A stretch of DNA of 64,000 nt from assembly GCA_032055545.1 (NCBI GenBank), contig DAMBQR010000019.1, forward strand, positions 1-64,000, written 5' to 3'. A model generated the notes under the pieces. The model saw only the letters and a list, made by a program, of their open reading frames with translations. It had not been told where the DNA came from and ran no database searches. The translations under genes and the position numbers were made by a program. The DNA is from Pseudescherichia sp032055545. Lineage in GTDB: Bacteria > Pseudomonadota > Gammaproteobacteria > Enterobacterales > Enterobacteriaceae. Positions 17,096-26,287 of this stretch are shown piece by piece. Every line of letters starts with the position of its first letter. Position 1 is the stretch's first letter.

Positions 17096-18583
17096 ATGAA
17101 AAACCCCACCTTATTGCAATGCTTTCATTGGTACTACCCGGATGGCGGTAAACTCTGGCCGGAAGTGGCCGAGCGTGCGTCTGGTTTTAATGATATTGGC
17201 ATTAACATGGTCTGGCTGCCGCCTGCTTATAAAGCGGCAACGGGAGGCTACTCGGTCGGTTACGACAGTTACGATCTCTTCGATCTGGGCGAGTTCGATC
17301 AAAAAGGCACCATTCCGACCAAATACGGCGATAAAGCCCAGCTGCTGGCGGCTATCGGCGCATTGAAGGAGAACGGTATTGCCGTGCTGCTTGATGTGGT
17401 TGTAAACCATAAGATGGGAGCCGATGAGAAAGAGTCGATCTGTGTTAACCGGGTAAACGAGCACGATCGCACCCAGATCGACGATGAGGAGATCCCCTGC
17501 GAAGCCTGGACGCGCTACACCTTCCCCGCCCGTAAGGGAAAGTACTCAAAATTTGTCTGGGACCACAAGTGCTTTAGCGGCGTCGATCATATTGAAAACC
17601 CCGATGAAGACGGCATATTTAAAATTATCAACGATTATACCGGTGACGGCTGGAACGATCAGGTGGACGAAGAGCTGGGTAACTTTGACTATCTGATGGG
17701 GTCTAATATCGACTTCCGTAACCGGGCGGTAACGGAGGAGATCAAGTACTGGGCGCGCTGGGTGATGGAGCAGACCCAGTGTGATGGCTTCCGCCTCGAC
17801 GCCGTGAAGCACATTCCCGCCTGGTTCTACAAGGAGTGGATCGCTCACGTGCAGGAGGTCGCGCCGAAGCCGCTGTTCATCGTCGCCGAATATTGGTCCC
17901 ATGAGGTAGATCGCCTGCAGCAGTATATCGATCAGGTCGATGGTAATACGATGCTGTTCGATGCCCCGCTGCAGATGAAGTTTCACCAGGCGTCGCTGCA
18001 GGGCCGCAACTACGACATGAGCCAGATCTTCAGCGGCACGCTGGTAGAAGCCGATCCTTTCCACGCGGTAACGGTGGTGACTAACCACGACACCCAGCCG
18101 CTGCAGGCTCTGGAGGCCCCGGTGGAATCCTGGTTTAAGCCGCTGGCCTACGCCCTGATCCTGCTGCGGGAAAACGGCGTCCCCTCGGTGTTCTATCCGG
18201 ATCTCTACGGCGCAAGCTATGACGATACCGGCGGCGACGGCGAAACCTATCACATCGACATGCCGATTATCGAACAGCTCGACCAGCTGATTCTGGCCCG
18301 CCAGCGCTTTGCCCACGGCGTGCAGACCCTGTGGTTCGATCACCCAAACTGCATCGCCTTTAGCCGCAGCGGAACCGAGGAAGACCCGGGCTGCGTAGTG
18401 GTGCTCTCCAACGGTGATGAGGGGGAGAAAACCCTGATGCTGGGAGAGAACTACGGCAATAAGATGTGGCGCGACTACCTGGGCAACCGTCAGGAGACCG
18501 TCAGCACCGACGAAAGCGGCACCGGCACCTTTACCTGCAACGGCGGTAGCGTCAGCGTCTGGGTACTTGAGAAGTCCCTGTAA
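17096..18583 (+). CDS. amyA: cytoplasmic alpha-amylase
   Basis: GH13 alpha-1,4-glucan endohydrolase that acts on maltodextrins in the cytosol; no signal peptide is present. The four GH13 regions are visible: LLDVVVNHK (I), GFRLDAVKHIP with the nucleophile Asp (II), FIVAEYW with the acid Glu (III) and VVTNHDTQ (IV). At 495 aa it equals E. coli AmyA. It lies downstream of fliT on the same strand but behind a likely terminator, as in E. coli. Confidence 0.96.
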   Translation: MKNPTLLQCFHWYYPDGGKLWPEVAERASGFNDIGINMVWLPPAYKAATGGYSVGYDSYDLFDLGEFDQKGTIPTKYGDKAQLLAAIGALKENGIAVLLDVVVNHKMGADEKESICVNRVNEHDRTQIDDEEIPCEAWTRYTFPARKGKYSKFVWDHKCFSGVDHIENPDEDGIFKIINDYTGDGWNDQVDEELGNFDYLMGSNIDFRNRAVTEEIKYWARWVMEQTQCDGFRLDAVKHIPAWFYKEWIAHVQEVAPKPLFIVAEYWSHEVDRLQQYIDQVDGNTMLFDAPLQMKFHQASLQGRNYDMSQIFSGTLVEADPFHAVTVVTNHDTQPLQALEAPVESWFKPLAYALILLRENGVPSVFYPDLYGASYDDTGGDGETYHIDMPIIEQLDQLILARQRFAHGVQTLWFDHPNCIAFSRSGTEEDPGCVVVLSNGDEGEKTLMLGENYGNKMWRDYLGNRQETVSTDESGTGTFTCNGGSVSVWVLEKSL

Positions 18584-18589
18584 CAGAAG

Positions 18590-18617
18590 ACGCTGAGTGA
18601 GAGTGCTCACTCAGCGT
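18590..18617. terminator. bidirectional terminator between amyA and yedD
   Basis: ACGCTGAGTGA (18590-18600) and TCACTCAGCGT (18607-18617) pair perfectly over 11 bp with loop GAGTGC, between the convergent stops. Confidence 0.75.
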
Positions 18618-18624
18618 TATTACC

Positions 18625-19038
18625 CTACGGCAGCGGCGTTGGTAGCGGGCTTTTCGCCAGCACCTCAGCGCATTCGGCGGTTGGGCGGTCAACCCGCTTC
18701 AGGGTCATGCCCGCATACTCTAACAGTGCCCCCTCCCGCTCTATCGAGTAGACCTCTACCTTCTGCGTCACGTTATAGAGATCGTCCCCGCGCAGCGTCA
18801 GCTTGCCCGGAAGGGCAATCACCCGCTGCCACTGGCGGCAGTCCAGCGTATCCCCGGCGGGGGTCACCACCAGGCTGGCTATCGCCTCCGGACTCACCAG
18901 CTTGCTCTGCGGCCCGGCAGATTGCCAGTATCCGGCCAGGCCCGCTGGCGCAGGGTGTTTTACCACCTCGTTATAGTTTTCAATCTGTGCACATCCGCTT
19001 AGCGCCAGCAATGCGCTAAAAATCGCTACTTTTTTCAT
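18625..19038 (-). CDS. yedD: YedD family lipoprotein
   Basis: A 137-aa lipoprotein matching E. coli YedD in size and place. The signal peptide KKVAIFSALLALSGC ends in lipobox LSGC near residue 16; the next residue is Ala, so Lol sorting to the outer membrane is expected. The body keeps DTLDCRQWQRV and the C-terminal RPTAECAEV. The molecular role is not known. Confidence 0.93.
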   Translation of the reverse strand: MKKVAIFSALLALSGCAQIENYNEVVKHPAPAGLAGYWQSAGPQSKLVSPEAIASLVVTPAGDTLDCRQWQRVIALPGKLTLRGDDLYNVTQKVEVYSIEREGALLEYAGMTLKRVDRPTAECAEVLAKSPLPTPLP

Positions 19039-19226
19039 CTAATGTCCTGCCTGCGAAGAAAAAATTATTCTGGCATTAAAGCGCCACGCCTGCCAGCGAT
19101 AACCTTTGTGAGTTTACTTGATCTGCACCGTATAAATGCCATTTAGCACTGGGCAAACGTACCGTTCCGTGTAGGATCGCGGTTCCGCTTTTTACGATAA
19201 ACCTTCTGAGTTCAGAGGCTATTACC

Positions 19227-20432
19227 ATGTCCTGGCAACACTTCAAACAGCGCTGGCTGATTACCTTTTGGGCGCCCCTGCCCGCCGTTATCGCCGCCGG
19301 CATTCTCTCAACCTACTATTTTGGTATTACCGGCACCTTCTGGGCCGTCACCGGGGAATTTACCCGCTGGGGCGGTCAGCTTTTGCAGCTGATGGGCGTC
19401 CATGCGGAGACCTGGGGCTACTACAAGCTGATCCATCTGGAGGGCACGCCGCTGACCCGCATCGACGGCATGATGATCATCGGCATGTTTGGCGGCTGTT
19501 TCGCCGCTGCGCTGTGGGCCAATAACGTCAAGCTCCGCATGCCCCGCAGCCGGATCCGTATTTTTCAAGCCATTGTCGGCGGCATCATTGCCGGATTCGG
19601 CGCACGTCTGGCGATGGGCTGTAACCTGGCCGCGTTTTTCACCGGCATTCCGCAGTTTTCGCTCCACGCCTGGTTCTTTGCGTTAGCCACGGCGGTCGGC
19701 AGCTGGTTTGGCGCACGCGTTACCCTGCTGCCGCTTTTCCGCATCCCGGTAAAAATGCAGAAGGTCTCTGCCGCCTCGCCGCTGACGCAGCAGCCTGACC
19801 GGGCGCGCCGTCGCTTCCGCCTCGGCATGCTGGTGTTTACAGGCATGCTGGGGTGGGCGCTGCTCACAGCGATGAACCAACCCAAACTCGGCCTCGCCAT
19901 GCTGTTCGGCGTCGGCTTTGGCCTGCTGATTGAGCGGGCACAGATCTGCTTCACCTCGGCCTTCCGTGATATGTGGATCACCGGCCGCACCCATATGGCA
20001 AAGGCTATCATCCTCGGCATGGCGGTCAGCGCCATTGGGATTTTCAGCTACGTTCAGCTGGGGGTCGAAGCCAAAATCATGTGGGCTGGCCCCAACGCCG
20101 TGATTGGCGGCCTGCTCTTTGGCTTCGGCATTGTGCTGGCGGGCGGCTGCGAGACCGGCTGGATGTACCGCGCCGTGGAGGGCCAGGTTCACTACTGGTG
20201 GGTAGGTCTGGGGAACGTTATCGGCTCAACGCTGCTGGCTTACTTCTGGGATGATTTGGCTCCCTCGTTGGCAACAGGTTGGGATAAGGTGAACTTGCTC
20301 AATACATTCGGCCCGCTTGGCGGATTGCTGGTGACCTACGGTCTGCTGCTTGCCGCCCTGCTGCTAATCGTGGCCTGGGAGAAACATTTCTTTAAGCGTG
20401 CCGCAGCGTTGACGGTGAAGGAAGCCCTATGA
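19227..20432 (+). CDS. yedE: YedE, YeeE/YedE-family sulfur/selenium transporter
   Basis: Integral membrane protein with around nine to ten hydrophobic segments and two YeeE/YedE (DUF395) repeats, each with conserved Cys-containing motifs (LAMGCNLAAFFTG near 130, FGIVLAGGCETGWMYR near 305). Family members import thiosulfate (YeeE/TsuA) and YedE is linked to selenium use, so the substrate here is inferred. At 401 aa it equals E. coli YedE. It overlaps yedF by 4 nt, a pairing of channel and sulfur carrier seen widely. Confidence 0.93.
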   Translation: MSWQHFKQRWLITFWAPLPAVIAAGILSTYYFGITGTFWAVTGEFTRWGGQLLQLMGVHAETWGYYKLIHLEGTPLTRIDGMMIIGMFGGCFAAALWANNVKLRMPRSRIRIFQAIVGGIIAGFGARLAMGCNLAAFFTGIPQFSLHAWFFALATAVGSWFGARVTLLPLFRIPVKMQKVSAASPLTQQPDRARRRFRLGMLVFTGMLGWALLTAMNQPKLGLAMLFGVGFGLLIERAQICFTSAFRDMWITGRTHMAKAIILGMAVSAIGIFSYVQLGVEAKIMWAGPNAVIGGLLFGFGIVLAGGCETGWMYRAVEGQVHYWWVGLGNVIGSTLLAYFWDDLAPSLATGWDKVNLLNTFGPLGGLLVTYGLLLAALLLIVAWEKHFFKRAAALTVKEAL

Positions 20433-20662
20433 AAACGATCGTACCGGACTACCGGCTTGATATGGTGGGCGAACCTTGCCCCTACCCGGCCGTTGCCACG
20501 CTGGAAGCGATGCCGCAGCTCAATAAAGGTGAGATTCTGGAAGTGGTGAGCGACTGCCCGCAATCCATTAATAATATTCCGCTGGATGCCCGCAACCATG
20601 GTTATACCGTGCTGGATATCCAGCAGGATGGGCCGACGATTCGCTATTTGATTCAGAAGTAA
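20429..20662 (+). CDS. yedF: YedF, TusA-like sulfur carrier
   Basis: Small SirA/TusA-family protein of 77 aa. The hallmark CPxP is present (MVGEPCPYPAVATLEAM, Cys near residue 14), the cysteine that carries sulfur or selenium as a persulfide. Coupled to yedE through a 4-nt overlap, suggesting hand-over of the imported element from YedE to YedF. Confidence 0.93.
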   Translation: MKTIVPDYRLDMVGEPCPYPAVATLEAMPQLNKGEILEVVSDCPQSINNIPLDARNHGYTVLDIQQDGPTIRYLIQK

Positions 20663-20668
20663 ATGTGC

Positions 20669-20693
20669 ACGCCGGGCAGCGATGGCCCGGCGT
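20669..20693. terminator. stem-loop between convergent yedF and kbp
   Basis: ACGCCGGGC (20669-20677) pairs with GCCCGGCGT (20685-20693). There is no T-run, so a terminator role is inferred from its place between convergent stops. Confidence 0.5.
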
Positions 20694-20702
20694 AGCGCTG
20701 GA

Positions 20703-21161
20703 TTACTGCGGAATACGCAGCACCTGGCCCGGATAGATTTTTTCCGGACTTTTCAGCATCGGTTTGTTCGCTTCAAAGATCTTATTGTACTGGTTAGCGT
20801 CGCCGTACACCTGTTTAGAGATAGCACTCAGGGTGTCACCGGATTTAACCGTGTAGAACTGGCTCTCTTTTGCCGTGGTATCAGCGGCTGGCGCGGCTTT
20901 AACGTTATCCGCTACGCTGGCGATACCGGAGATGTTACCCACCGCCACCAGAATCTTCTCTTTGGCTTCCTGGCTCAGACCTTCACCCGTGACGGTGGCC
21001 TGACCGTCGGCGACCTGCACGTTAACTTTATCTGCGTCCGGGATACCGGTTTTGCTCAGGTGCTCCTGCACCTTTTTCGCCTGCTCTTCCTTGTCATCAT
21101 GCCCGGAGACGGCATCCCACAGCTTTTCACCTGCTTCTTTTACAAAATTGAAAAGACCCAT
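20703..21161 (-). CDS. kbp: potassium-binding BON-LysM protein (Kbp/YgaU)
   Basis: A 152-aa cytoplasmic protein with an N-terminal BON domain (VNVQVADGQATVTGEG, GIASVADNVK) and a C-terminal LysM domain (YTVKSGDTLSAISKQVYG ... IYPGQVLRIPQ). This is the architecture and length of E. coli Kbp (149 aa), a K+-sensing protein needed at high potassium. In K-12 the gene lies at another locus (beside gab), so its place next to yedF is a synteny difference. No signal peptide is present despite the LysM domain. Confidence 0.88.
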   Translation of the reverse strand: MGLFNFVKEAGEKLWDAVSGHDDKEEQAKKVQEHLSKTGIPDADKVNVQVADGQATVTGEGLSQEAKEKILVAVGNISGIASVADNVKAAPAADTTAKESQFYTVKSGDTLSAISKQVYGDANQYNKIFEANKPMLKSPEKIYPGQVLRIPQ

Positions 21162-21922
21162 TTTCAGCTCCTTACCGTTAAGTTAAGACCCTGAAAGTGT
21201 AGCAGAGGCCAGCGGAAGCGGCTGACGTAAGCATAATTTAAGGAAGTTCTGACTACACCTGCATGGACATGCATATGACCGTGCAGTTTCAATAATCGAC
21301 TAAGACCGCCCAAGAGCGCATTAAACAACAGGGTGTTGCCGTCGATAAAAAGGATGTGCGTATAAGAGAAGCTAAGATTGCATGACGGATTTTGCCCCAC
21401 TGCTGCCCCAGAGAGCGCAAAGCCTGCACAGGTGCAGAGCCTTGCCTTCTTCTACTCCGATCTCTTGCGCTTCATCCTGAGTTCATACTCAGACGTGCCA
21501 CAGATCAAGATCATGACCAAATCAACCGCTATCATGACTTCACTTGTACTCTACCAACCTAATCGCATAGATATCAGGCTGGCCAAGCTCATGAGCGCAG
21601 CTAGTCTGACGATGTTGTTAATGAATGAACTCATATCTTTTCTACAGCGATTTTATGAGGAGCATCATACAGCAAGAGGCAAGAGCATTTCGGCGTATGG
21701 CTTGGTTGAGAAAGCAATGATACGGTGGCAGGAGGTTTCATTAGTGGCAATATGGGCCAAATGTTATCAAAATGTAAAAAAATTAATTTCCATCGTGGGT
21801 AGACAGGCGGTCTTACGGGCATTTCACCTTGCCTGAGTATGCGCGACCTGCAAAACATGGCTGTCGATCATATTGCACTCAGATGGTAAACTCCTCCCTT
21901 TCAGAATCCGCTGATATTTATC
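21162..21922. other. left junction of the prophage: kbp promoter, attL, decayed phage DNA
   Basis: Holds the kbp upstream region, the left att core at 21253, and about 650 bases of phage-side DNA before gtrA. Frames in it (for example 21378-21836 plus, 21631-21858 minus) have no family signature, so no gene is called. Confidence 0.6.
21253..21265. repeat. attL core (copy of fliE 3' end)
   Basis: CTACACCTGCATG, identical to 29323-29335. Similarity to the right copy ends immediately on both sides, as expected for an att core. Confidence 0.8.
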
Positions 21923-22285
21923 ATGTTAAAGCTTTTTTCCAAGTACGCTGTTATAGGCGTTTTAAACACCATAATCCATTGGGTGGTGTTTTCTATATGT
22001 ATCTATGCGATCGGCACAGGGCAGGCGCTCGCCAACTTCGGAGGTTTTGTAGTTGCCGTGAGCTTTAGCTTCTTCGCTAACGCAAGATTCACTTTTAACT
22101 CTTCAACTACGACAATGCGTTACATGCTCTATGTAGGCTTTATGGGAACATTGAGTGCAGCAATTGGCTGGGAGGCCGACAAGGTTGGCCTCCCTCCGTT
22201 AGTAACTCTCATAATTTTCTCCGCCATCAGTCTAGTATGCGGTTTTATCTATTCCAAATTCATTGTCTTTAGGGATGCGAAATGA
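21923..22285 (+). CDS. gtrA: GtrA, bactoprenol-linked glucose flippase
   Basis: A 120-aa GtrA-family protein with four membrane segments that moves undecaprenyl-phosphate-glucose to the periplasmic face in phage O-antigen glucosylation. It carries family stretches VGVLNTIIHW-like (here IGVLNTIIHWVVF), ANFGGFVVAVSFSFFANARFTF and VCGFIYSKFIVFRDAK. First of a tightly packed gtrA-gtrB-gtr operon with 4-nt overlaps. No strong ribosome site is seen before ATG 21923. Confidence 0.95.
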   Translation: MLKLFSKYAVIGVLNTIIHWVVFSICIYAIGTGQALANFGGFVVAVSFSFFANARFTFNSSTTTMRYMLYVGFMGTLSAAIGWEADKVGLPPLVTLIIFSAISLVCGFIYSKFIVFRDAK

Positions 22286-23205
22286 AGATCTCTCTGGTCG
22301 TTCCAGTCTTCAATGAAGAAGATGCAATTCCAATCTTCTATAAAACAGTGCGCGATTTTGAAGATCTTAAGAAATATGAAGTCGAAATAGTCTTCATTAA
22401 TGACGGCAGCAAGGATGCTACTGAATCAATAATTAGAGCCTTGGCAATCGCTGACCCACTCGTTGTTCCTTTGTCATTTACCCGTAACTTTGGCAAGGAA
22501 CCGGCATTGTTTGCAGGACTCGATCATGCAACAGGCGAAGCCATCATACCGATAGACGTCGACCTTCAGGACCCTATTGATGTCATACCTGCGCTTATCG
22601 ATAAATGGCAGGCTGGCGCTGACATGGTTCTTGCAAAGCGCGCAGACAGATCAACTGATGGACGGCTTAAGCGTAAGACCGCTGAGTGGTTCTATAAGCT
22701 GCACAACAAAATCAGCAACCCTAAGATTGAGGAGAACGTCGGGGATTTTCGCCTGATGTCCCGGGCAGTAGTGAAAAACATCAAGCTTCTTCCTGAGCGT
22801 AACCTCTTTATGAAGGGAATACTCAGTTGGGTTGGAGGAAAGACAGATGTTGTTGAATATACCAGGGCTGAAAGGGTTGCCGGGGACTCAAAATTCAATG
22901 GCTGGAAGCTATGGAACCTTGCTCTTGAGGGAATAACCAGCTTCTCTACCTTCCCTCTGCGCATGTGGACTTACATCGGCTTGTTAGTCGCTGGCTTGTC
23001 GTTTATTTATGGCGCATGGATGATTGTTGACACCATCGCATTTGGAAACCCGGTTCGTGGATACCCGTCATTGCTGGTTTCCATTCTGTTTCTTGGTGGG
23101 GTGCAACTCATTGGTATTGGTGTGCTGGGTGAGTACATCGGAAGGATCTACACCGAATCAAAGAACAGGCCTAGATATATTTTAAAGACCGGAGATGATG
23201 CATGA
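22282..23205 (+). CDS. gtrB: GtrB, bactoprenol glucosyltransferase
   Basis: GT2-family enzyme that moves glucose from UDP-glucose to undecaprenyl phosphate on the cytoplasmic face. The catalytic domain (1-225) shows LVVPVFNEEDAI, FINDGSKDAT, the DxD-type DVDLQDP and GDFRLMSRAV; two C-terminal membrane helices follow (THIGLLVAG-like, VQLIGIGVLGEYIGRIY). At 307 aa it matches P22/Sf phage GtrB and E. coli YfdH. It overlaps gtrA and the next gene by 4 nt each. Confidence 0.96.
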   Translation: MKISLVVPVFNEEDAIPIFYKTVRDFEDLKKYEVEIVFINDGSKDATESIIRALAIADPLVVPLSFTRNFGKEPALFAGLDHATGEAIIPIDVDLQDPIDVIPALIDKWQAGADMVLAKRADRSTDGRLKRKTAEWFYKLHNKISNPKIEENVGDFRLMSRAVVKNIKLLPERNLFMKGILSWVGGKTDVVEYTRAERVAGDSKFNGWKLWNLALEGITSFSTFPLRMWTYIGLLVAGLSFIYGAWMIVDTIAFGNPVRGYPSLLVSILFLGGVQLIGIGVLGEYIGRIYTESKNRPRYILKTGDDA

Positions 23206-24665
23206 AGCAGGTAAAGGAATATTTCATCATTATTTTTTTATTGGTGGCTCCAATAATTTTAGCAAACATCTATTACATAGATGACATAGGCCGGTCAACA
23301 CTGGGATACAGGTTCTGGTGGGAAGATGGCCGTCCCCTTTCTGATGTATTGATGTCTGTTATTATGTTTAGCGGAACCATGGCAGACATCGCCCCGGCAC
23401 CTCTTCTTGCTGCGTGCGTCATGCTGTCATGGGCGTTTTATAGATTTGGCAAAGAGTTCTTCAACAACAAAAATGGACTTTTTTTAATCCCTTTGTCATT
23501 TTTGATAAACCCGTTTATCGTTGAAGTTCTCAGTTACAGATTTGATAGCTTGACGATACTTTTTTCGGCAGTGCTTTCTTTTGTTTTTTTATTCACCTTG
23601 TCAAGAAATAATTACATCAACGTATTAATTAAAGCGTTTTTAGTAGTTGGCGTAATGTGCTTATATCAGGCATCGGTAAATATGGTACTTATATTTATCT
23701 CCATGTTATTTTTCTTTGATGTTTACAAGCTAAAAAGCCCTCTTGAAATAATTAAGATGTCAGCTTTGCGTGTTGCAAGCACGCTAGCAGGTCTGACATT
23801 TTATATGAAGGTGGTATTGCCTTTCACGTTAATGTCAGAGCACAGCGACAACCACCCGAGAGTTTCAGATAATCTAATTTCTACAGTAATCGGTAACTTA
23901 AACGCTTACTACTCTTACGTGCAAGAGGTGATATTACCTTATGGAATGGGTAGTTATATTTTGCCCGCTCTTATCATCACATCTATGATTTCTGCTTTGT
24001 TTGTTTCTTATCGTTATTTAAAAGAAAATAAAGGAAGGTTTGCGTGGTTAATATTTGCCGCTTCTTTCATAATAATATTGATCACTCCGATTGCCATGAT
24101 AGGGTCGCTTTTAGTGCTTGACAACCCAATGGTGAGATTCTCAAGGCTTTACATAGGCTTTGGAGCTTATGTGCTTTTTGTTTTATTCCTTGCCACGCTG
24201 GCATGCAAAGAAAGCAAAGTGCCATCTTTAGTTGTTCTTCCTCTATACTTGTACATGATTGTTTTCACATGCGCTTATGCTAATGCCAGCAAGCATCAGG
24301 CTTCTGTTGACAAGCAAGTTATTGATTCAATAAAAGGTGACACAAAGGAAATCGACTACAACACAAACTATATAATATTCAATGGTGCGCCACCAAGATC
24401 CAGTGTACTTTTAAACTCCCAGAAAAACTTCCCGCTGCTAGATGCATTGGTTGTAAGTTATTTTGGCAACTGGATATGGGCTTACAATTATATGGGAATG
24501 AACGGCCTGAAGCAGCGAGATCCTGGATTTAACAGTGATGTAGTTAATACATCAATCAGGGATTTTTGCAATTACAAGTCGCTAAGTAGAACTCAAGATT
24601 ATAACCTTTATCATGAAGGTATAAATTTAGTTGTAGACTTCAGCAAAAAAGACTGTCTGAAATAA
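23202..24665 (+). CDS. type-specific O-antigen glucosyltransferase (GtrII family)
   Basis: Third gene of the gtr operon; this product places glucose on one sugar of the O-antigen repeat in the periplasm and sets the serotype change. 487 aa with about ten membrane segments. The family motif near the N-terminus is visible (YYIDDIGRSTLGYRFWWEDGRPL: periplasmic acidic pair, GR and GRP). Type-specific Gtr proteins diverge strongly between phages, so acceptor and linkage cannot be read. Strongly AT-rich compared with gtrB. The frame is complete. Confidence 0.88.
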   Translation: MKQVKEYFIIIFLLVAPIILANIYYIDDIGRSTLGYRFWWEDGRPLSDVLMSVIMFSGTMADIAPAPLLAACVMLSWAFYRFGKEFFNNKNGLFLIPLSFLINPFIVEVLSYRFDSLTILFSAVLSFVFLFTLSRNNYINVLIKAFLVVGVMCLYQASVNMVLIFISMLFFFDVYKLKSPLEIIKMSALRVASTLAGLTFYMKVVLPFTLMSEHSDNHPRVSDNLISTVIGNLNAYYSYVQEVILPYGMGSYILPALIITSMISALFVSYRYLKENKGRFAWLIFAASFIIILITPIAMIGSLLVLDNPMVRFSRLYIGFGAYVLFVLFLATLACKESKVPSLVVLPLYLYMIVFTCAYANASKHQASVDKQVIDSIKGDTKEIDYNTNYIIFNGAPPRSSVLLNSQKNFPLLDALVVSYFGNWIWAYNYMGMNGLKQRDPGFNSDVVNTSIRDFCNYKSLSRTQDYNLYHEGINLVVDFSKKDCLK

Positions 24666-24687
24666 TTACGTTGCAACCCAGTGATGA

Positions 24688-24705
24688 TCCCCGCCCCGGC
24701 GGGGA
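24688..24705 (+). terminator. stem-loop after the gtr operon
   Basis: TCCCCG and CGGGGA pair around CCCCGG about 23 nt after the gtr stop. No T-run follows within the first bases, so the call is moderate. Confidence 0.45.
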
Positions 24706-24835
24706 CTCCTTTGATGTTAAGATCTGCCACCTTCAATAAGGAATCGCTGTTGTCGCTCCTTCTGATGCCCCTACCCTAATCAACTGGCCATTCACCTTAG
24801 AAACAAGTGCTGCAGGCGGTGTGAGTGTGGCGTCA

Positions 24836-25505
24836 TCAATTCCCCCAAGATATGGATTTAGCATGAGTCATCAAGGCATAGCTTATATCCGTACTAAAGC
24901 AAGTCACCACGTTGGCGGTGTTGTAGCAAGACATGCTTATGTTGGCCGAATAGTTTGTCATTTCGTAGGGACTATTCAGCCATTCGATGTAATCTTGCCC
25001 ATAACGAGCGACAAAATCAGCCTCGTATTTCTGAGCGGCCATTGACTCTTTGGCGGTGTACTTACCTACACATGCATTACACGATTTGAACTGTCTATGG
25101 GCGTTACGCTCTCAAAAGCGCAGCTCAGGATTGGCACCGACTGTTTGAAGTGTCCACAATCCCACTGCCCACCATACAGATTTGGAAGATCAGTTTCTTG
25201 CGACTGATGCATAGAAAATCGTCATCCCTCGCCGAAATGGAGGCAATGAAAGCCTGCGGAGCTTGCGTCTTGTAGTAACCTGCTAGCTGTAACTCTACGA
25301 TTCTCGTATGACATCGCTTGCGCCCTTCCTTCTCAATTTCATACTGCGCCTTGATGCGCTTAGCCTCGGCTTTCACCTTCACCTTTGCGCCAAGTCCGAG
25401 AATGCAGATAGTACTGTGCTCAGGGCAGCGCCAGACGATGCAGGAATATTGATGGATAAAACAAGCGGAGCATACTTTGCACTTACGGTGGGCTGGTTTA
25501 CGCAT
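24836..25505 (-). pseudogene. ninG: ninG (Rap recombination nuclease) remnant, frameshifted
   Basis: Reads in three frames as pieces of lambda-type NinG, a Holliday-junction/D-loop nuclease. The N-terminus starts at 25505 with RKPAHRKCKVCSACF and WRCPEHS (zinc-cysteine region), continuing to DDDFLCIS. A shift then gives QWDCGHFKQS, the family QWDAGHY. A second shift gives HRQFKSCNACVGKY and the C-terminal ARYGQDYIEWLN (24836-25042 frame). With at least two frameshifts it cannot make an active protein. Confidence 0.8.
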
Positions 25506-25516
25506 GTTTACCTCCA

Positions 25517-25946
25517 CGCGAAGCCATTCATTGCGACGCTTTGAGCCGTCACTGAATTTGATGCCCTGCTTTGTACCAATCAGGAAGATGGCTTCGATAA
25601 CCTCAATCATTTACTTACGGGAAGATGTTGAAGTGCGGATGCCGAAATAGACACGACCGCCAACGTCAATAGCTGGGGCAGACTTTTGTTGCGTGCCATT
25701 GCTCTGATTTACCAGTACGATAATCATGTCTTTCCATTCGTTGTCGGAAAGCTTTTCGCCATACCAGACGGCCTGGTCAGACAGGTCTTTGAGTAACGGC
25801 CAGAGCATGTGATTATGTTTGTCGGTGCGCGTCTCCTCACGAAGCTTCAGCACCATAGGGGTGCGAGAGTTGCAGTTAATGCCGGTAATCAGGCTTAGAG
25901 CATTGCGCTTGATTGTTTCGTTGATGAGTCAGTACTGAGTCTTCAT
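25517..25946 (-). pseudogene. ninB: ninB (Orf recombination mediator) remnant with in-frame stops
   Basis: From ATG 25946 (GGAGG upstream) the frame has TGA at codon 6, then reads RNALSLITGINCNSRTP and DKHNHMLWPLLKDLSDQAV, which fits the NinB pattern of a basic start followed by D-x-N-x-x-hW. A TAA at 25611-25613 breaks the frame before MIEVIEAIFLIGTKQGIKFSD, the NinB C-terminal part. Two stops make it dead. The frame runs on into ninG, matching phage gene order nin B before G. Confidence 0.75.
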
Positions 25947-26287
25947 ACGCCACCTCCGAGAGGGAACGCAAAATGTAGAGAACTACAAGTGCCGAATAGC
26001 ATCTGTGACAGGAGTTATTTATCGAGGTTATGTGCCATAGATATCTCTCTCATTTATGGCACGTTTTGTTCTGTTCGCGCTTGTTCAGAGCGTATGCAGG
26101 TCTTCAGGCTGCGATTTCATTATAACCTATTTGCTGTATGTGCAGATAAAGAGTTTTGTAAAATTTACTGTTGATATTATTATCATTTCTACTCACATTC
26201 CTATCAGATGTCTTTGCTCTAATTGATGCCATGTGAGTCTTTATAAGAAAAACTTCATCGTTCATTAGTGGTGCTAAAATTTAAAGG
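25947..26287. other. AT-rich gap between ninB remnant and acyltransferase
   Basis: About 340 bases with no convincing gene. A TGCCATA...TATGGCA inverted repeat followed by a T-rich stretch lies near 26030-26065. Probably leftover phage control DNA plus the acyltransferase promoter. Confidence 0.5.

Noticed and set aside
17546..18610. Long minus-strand open frame (354 codons) opposite amyA
   Set aside because: It lies wholly opposite a well-supported GH13 enzyme and has no family motif. GC-rich genes often leave such mirror frames.
21388..21411. DFAPLLPQ-like reading that resembles the integrase C-terminus FAPPMPQ
   Set aside because: Only eight residues agree, a stop lies just upstream and no att core follows. 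Too short to claim a second integrase.
21378..21836. Plus-strand 152-codon frame before gtrA
   Set aside because: No family signature, no ribosome site and mixed composition. It lies in phage junction debris.
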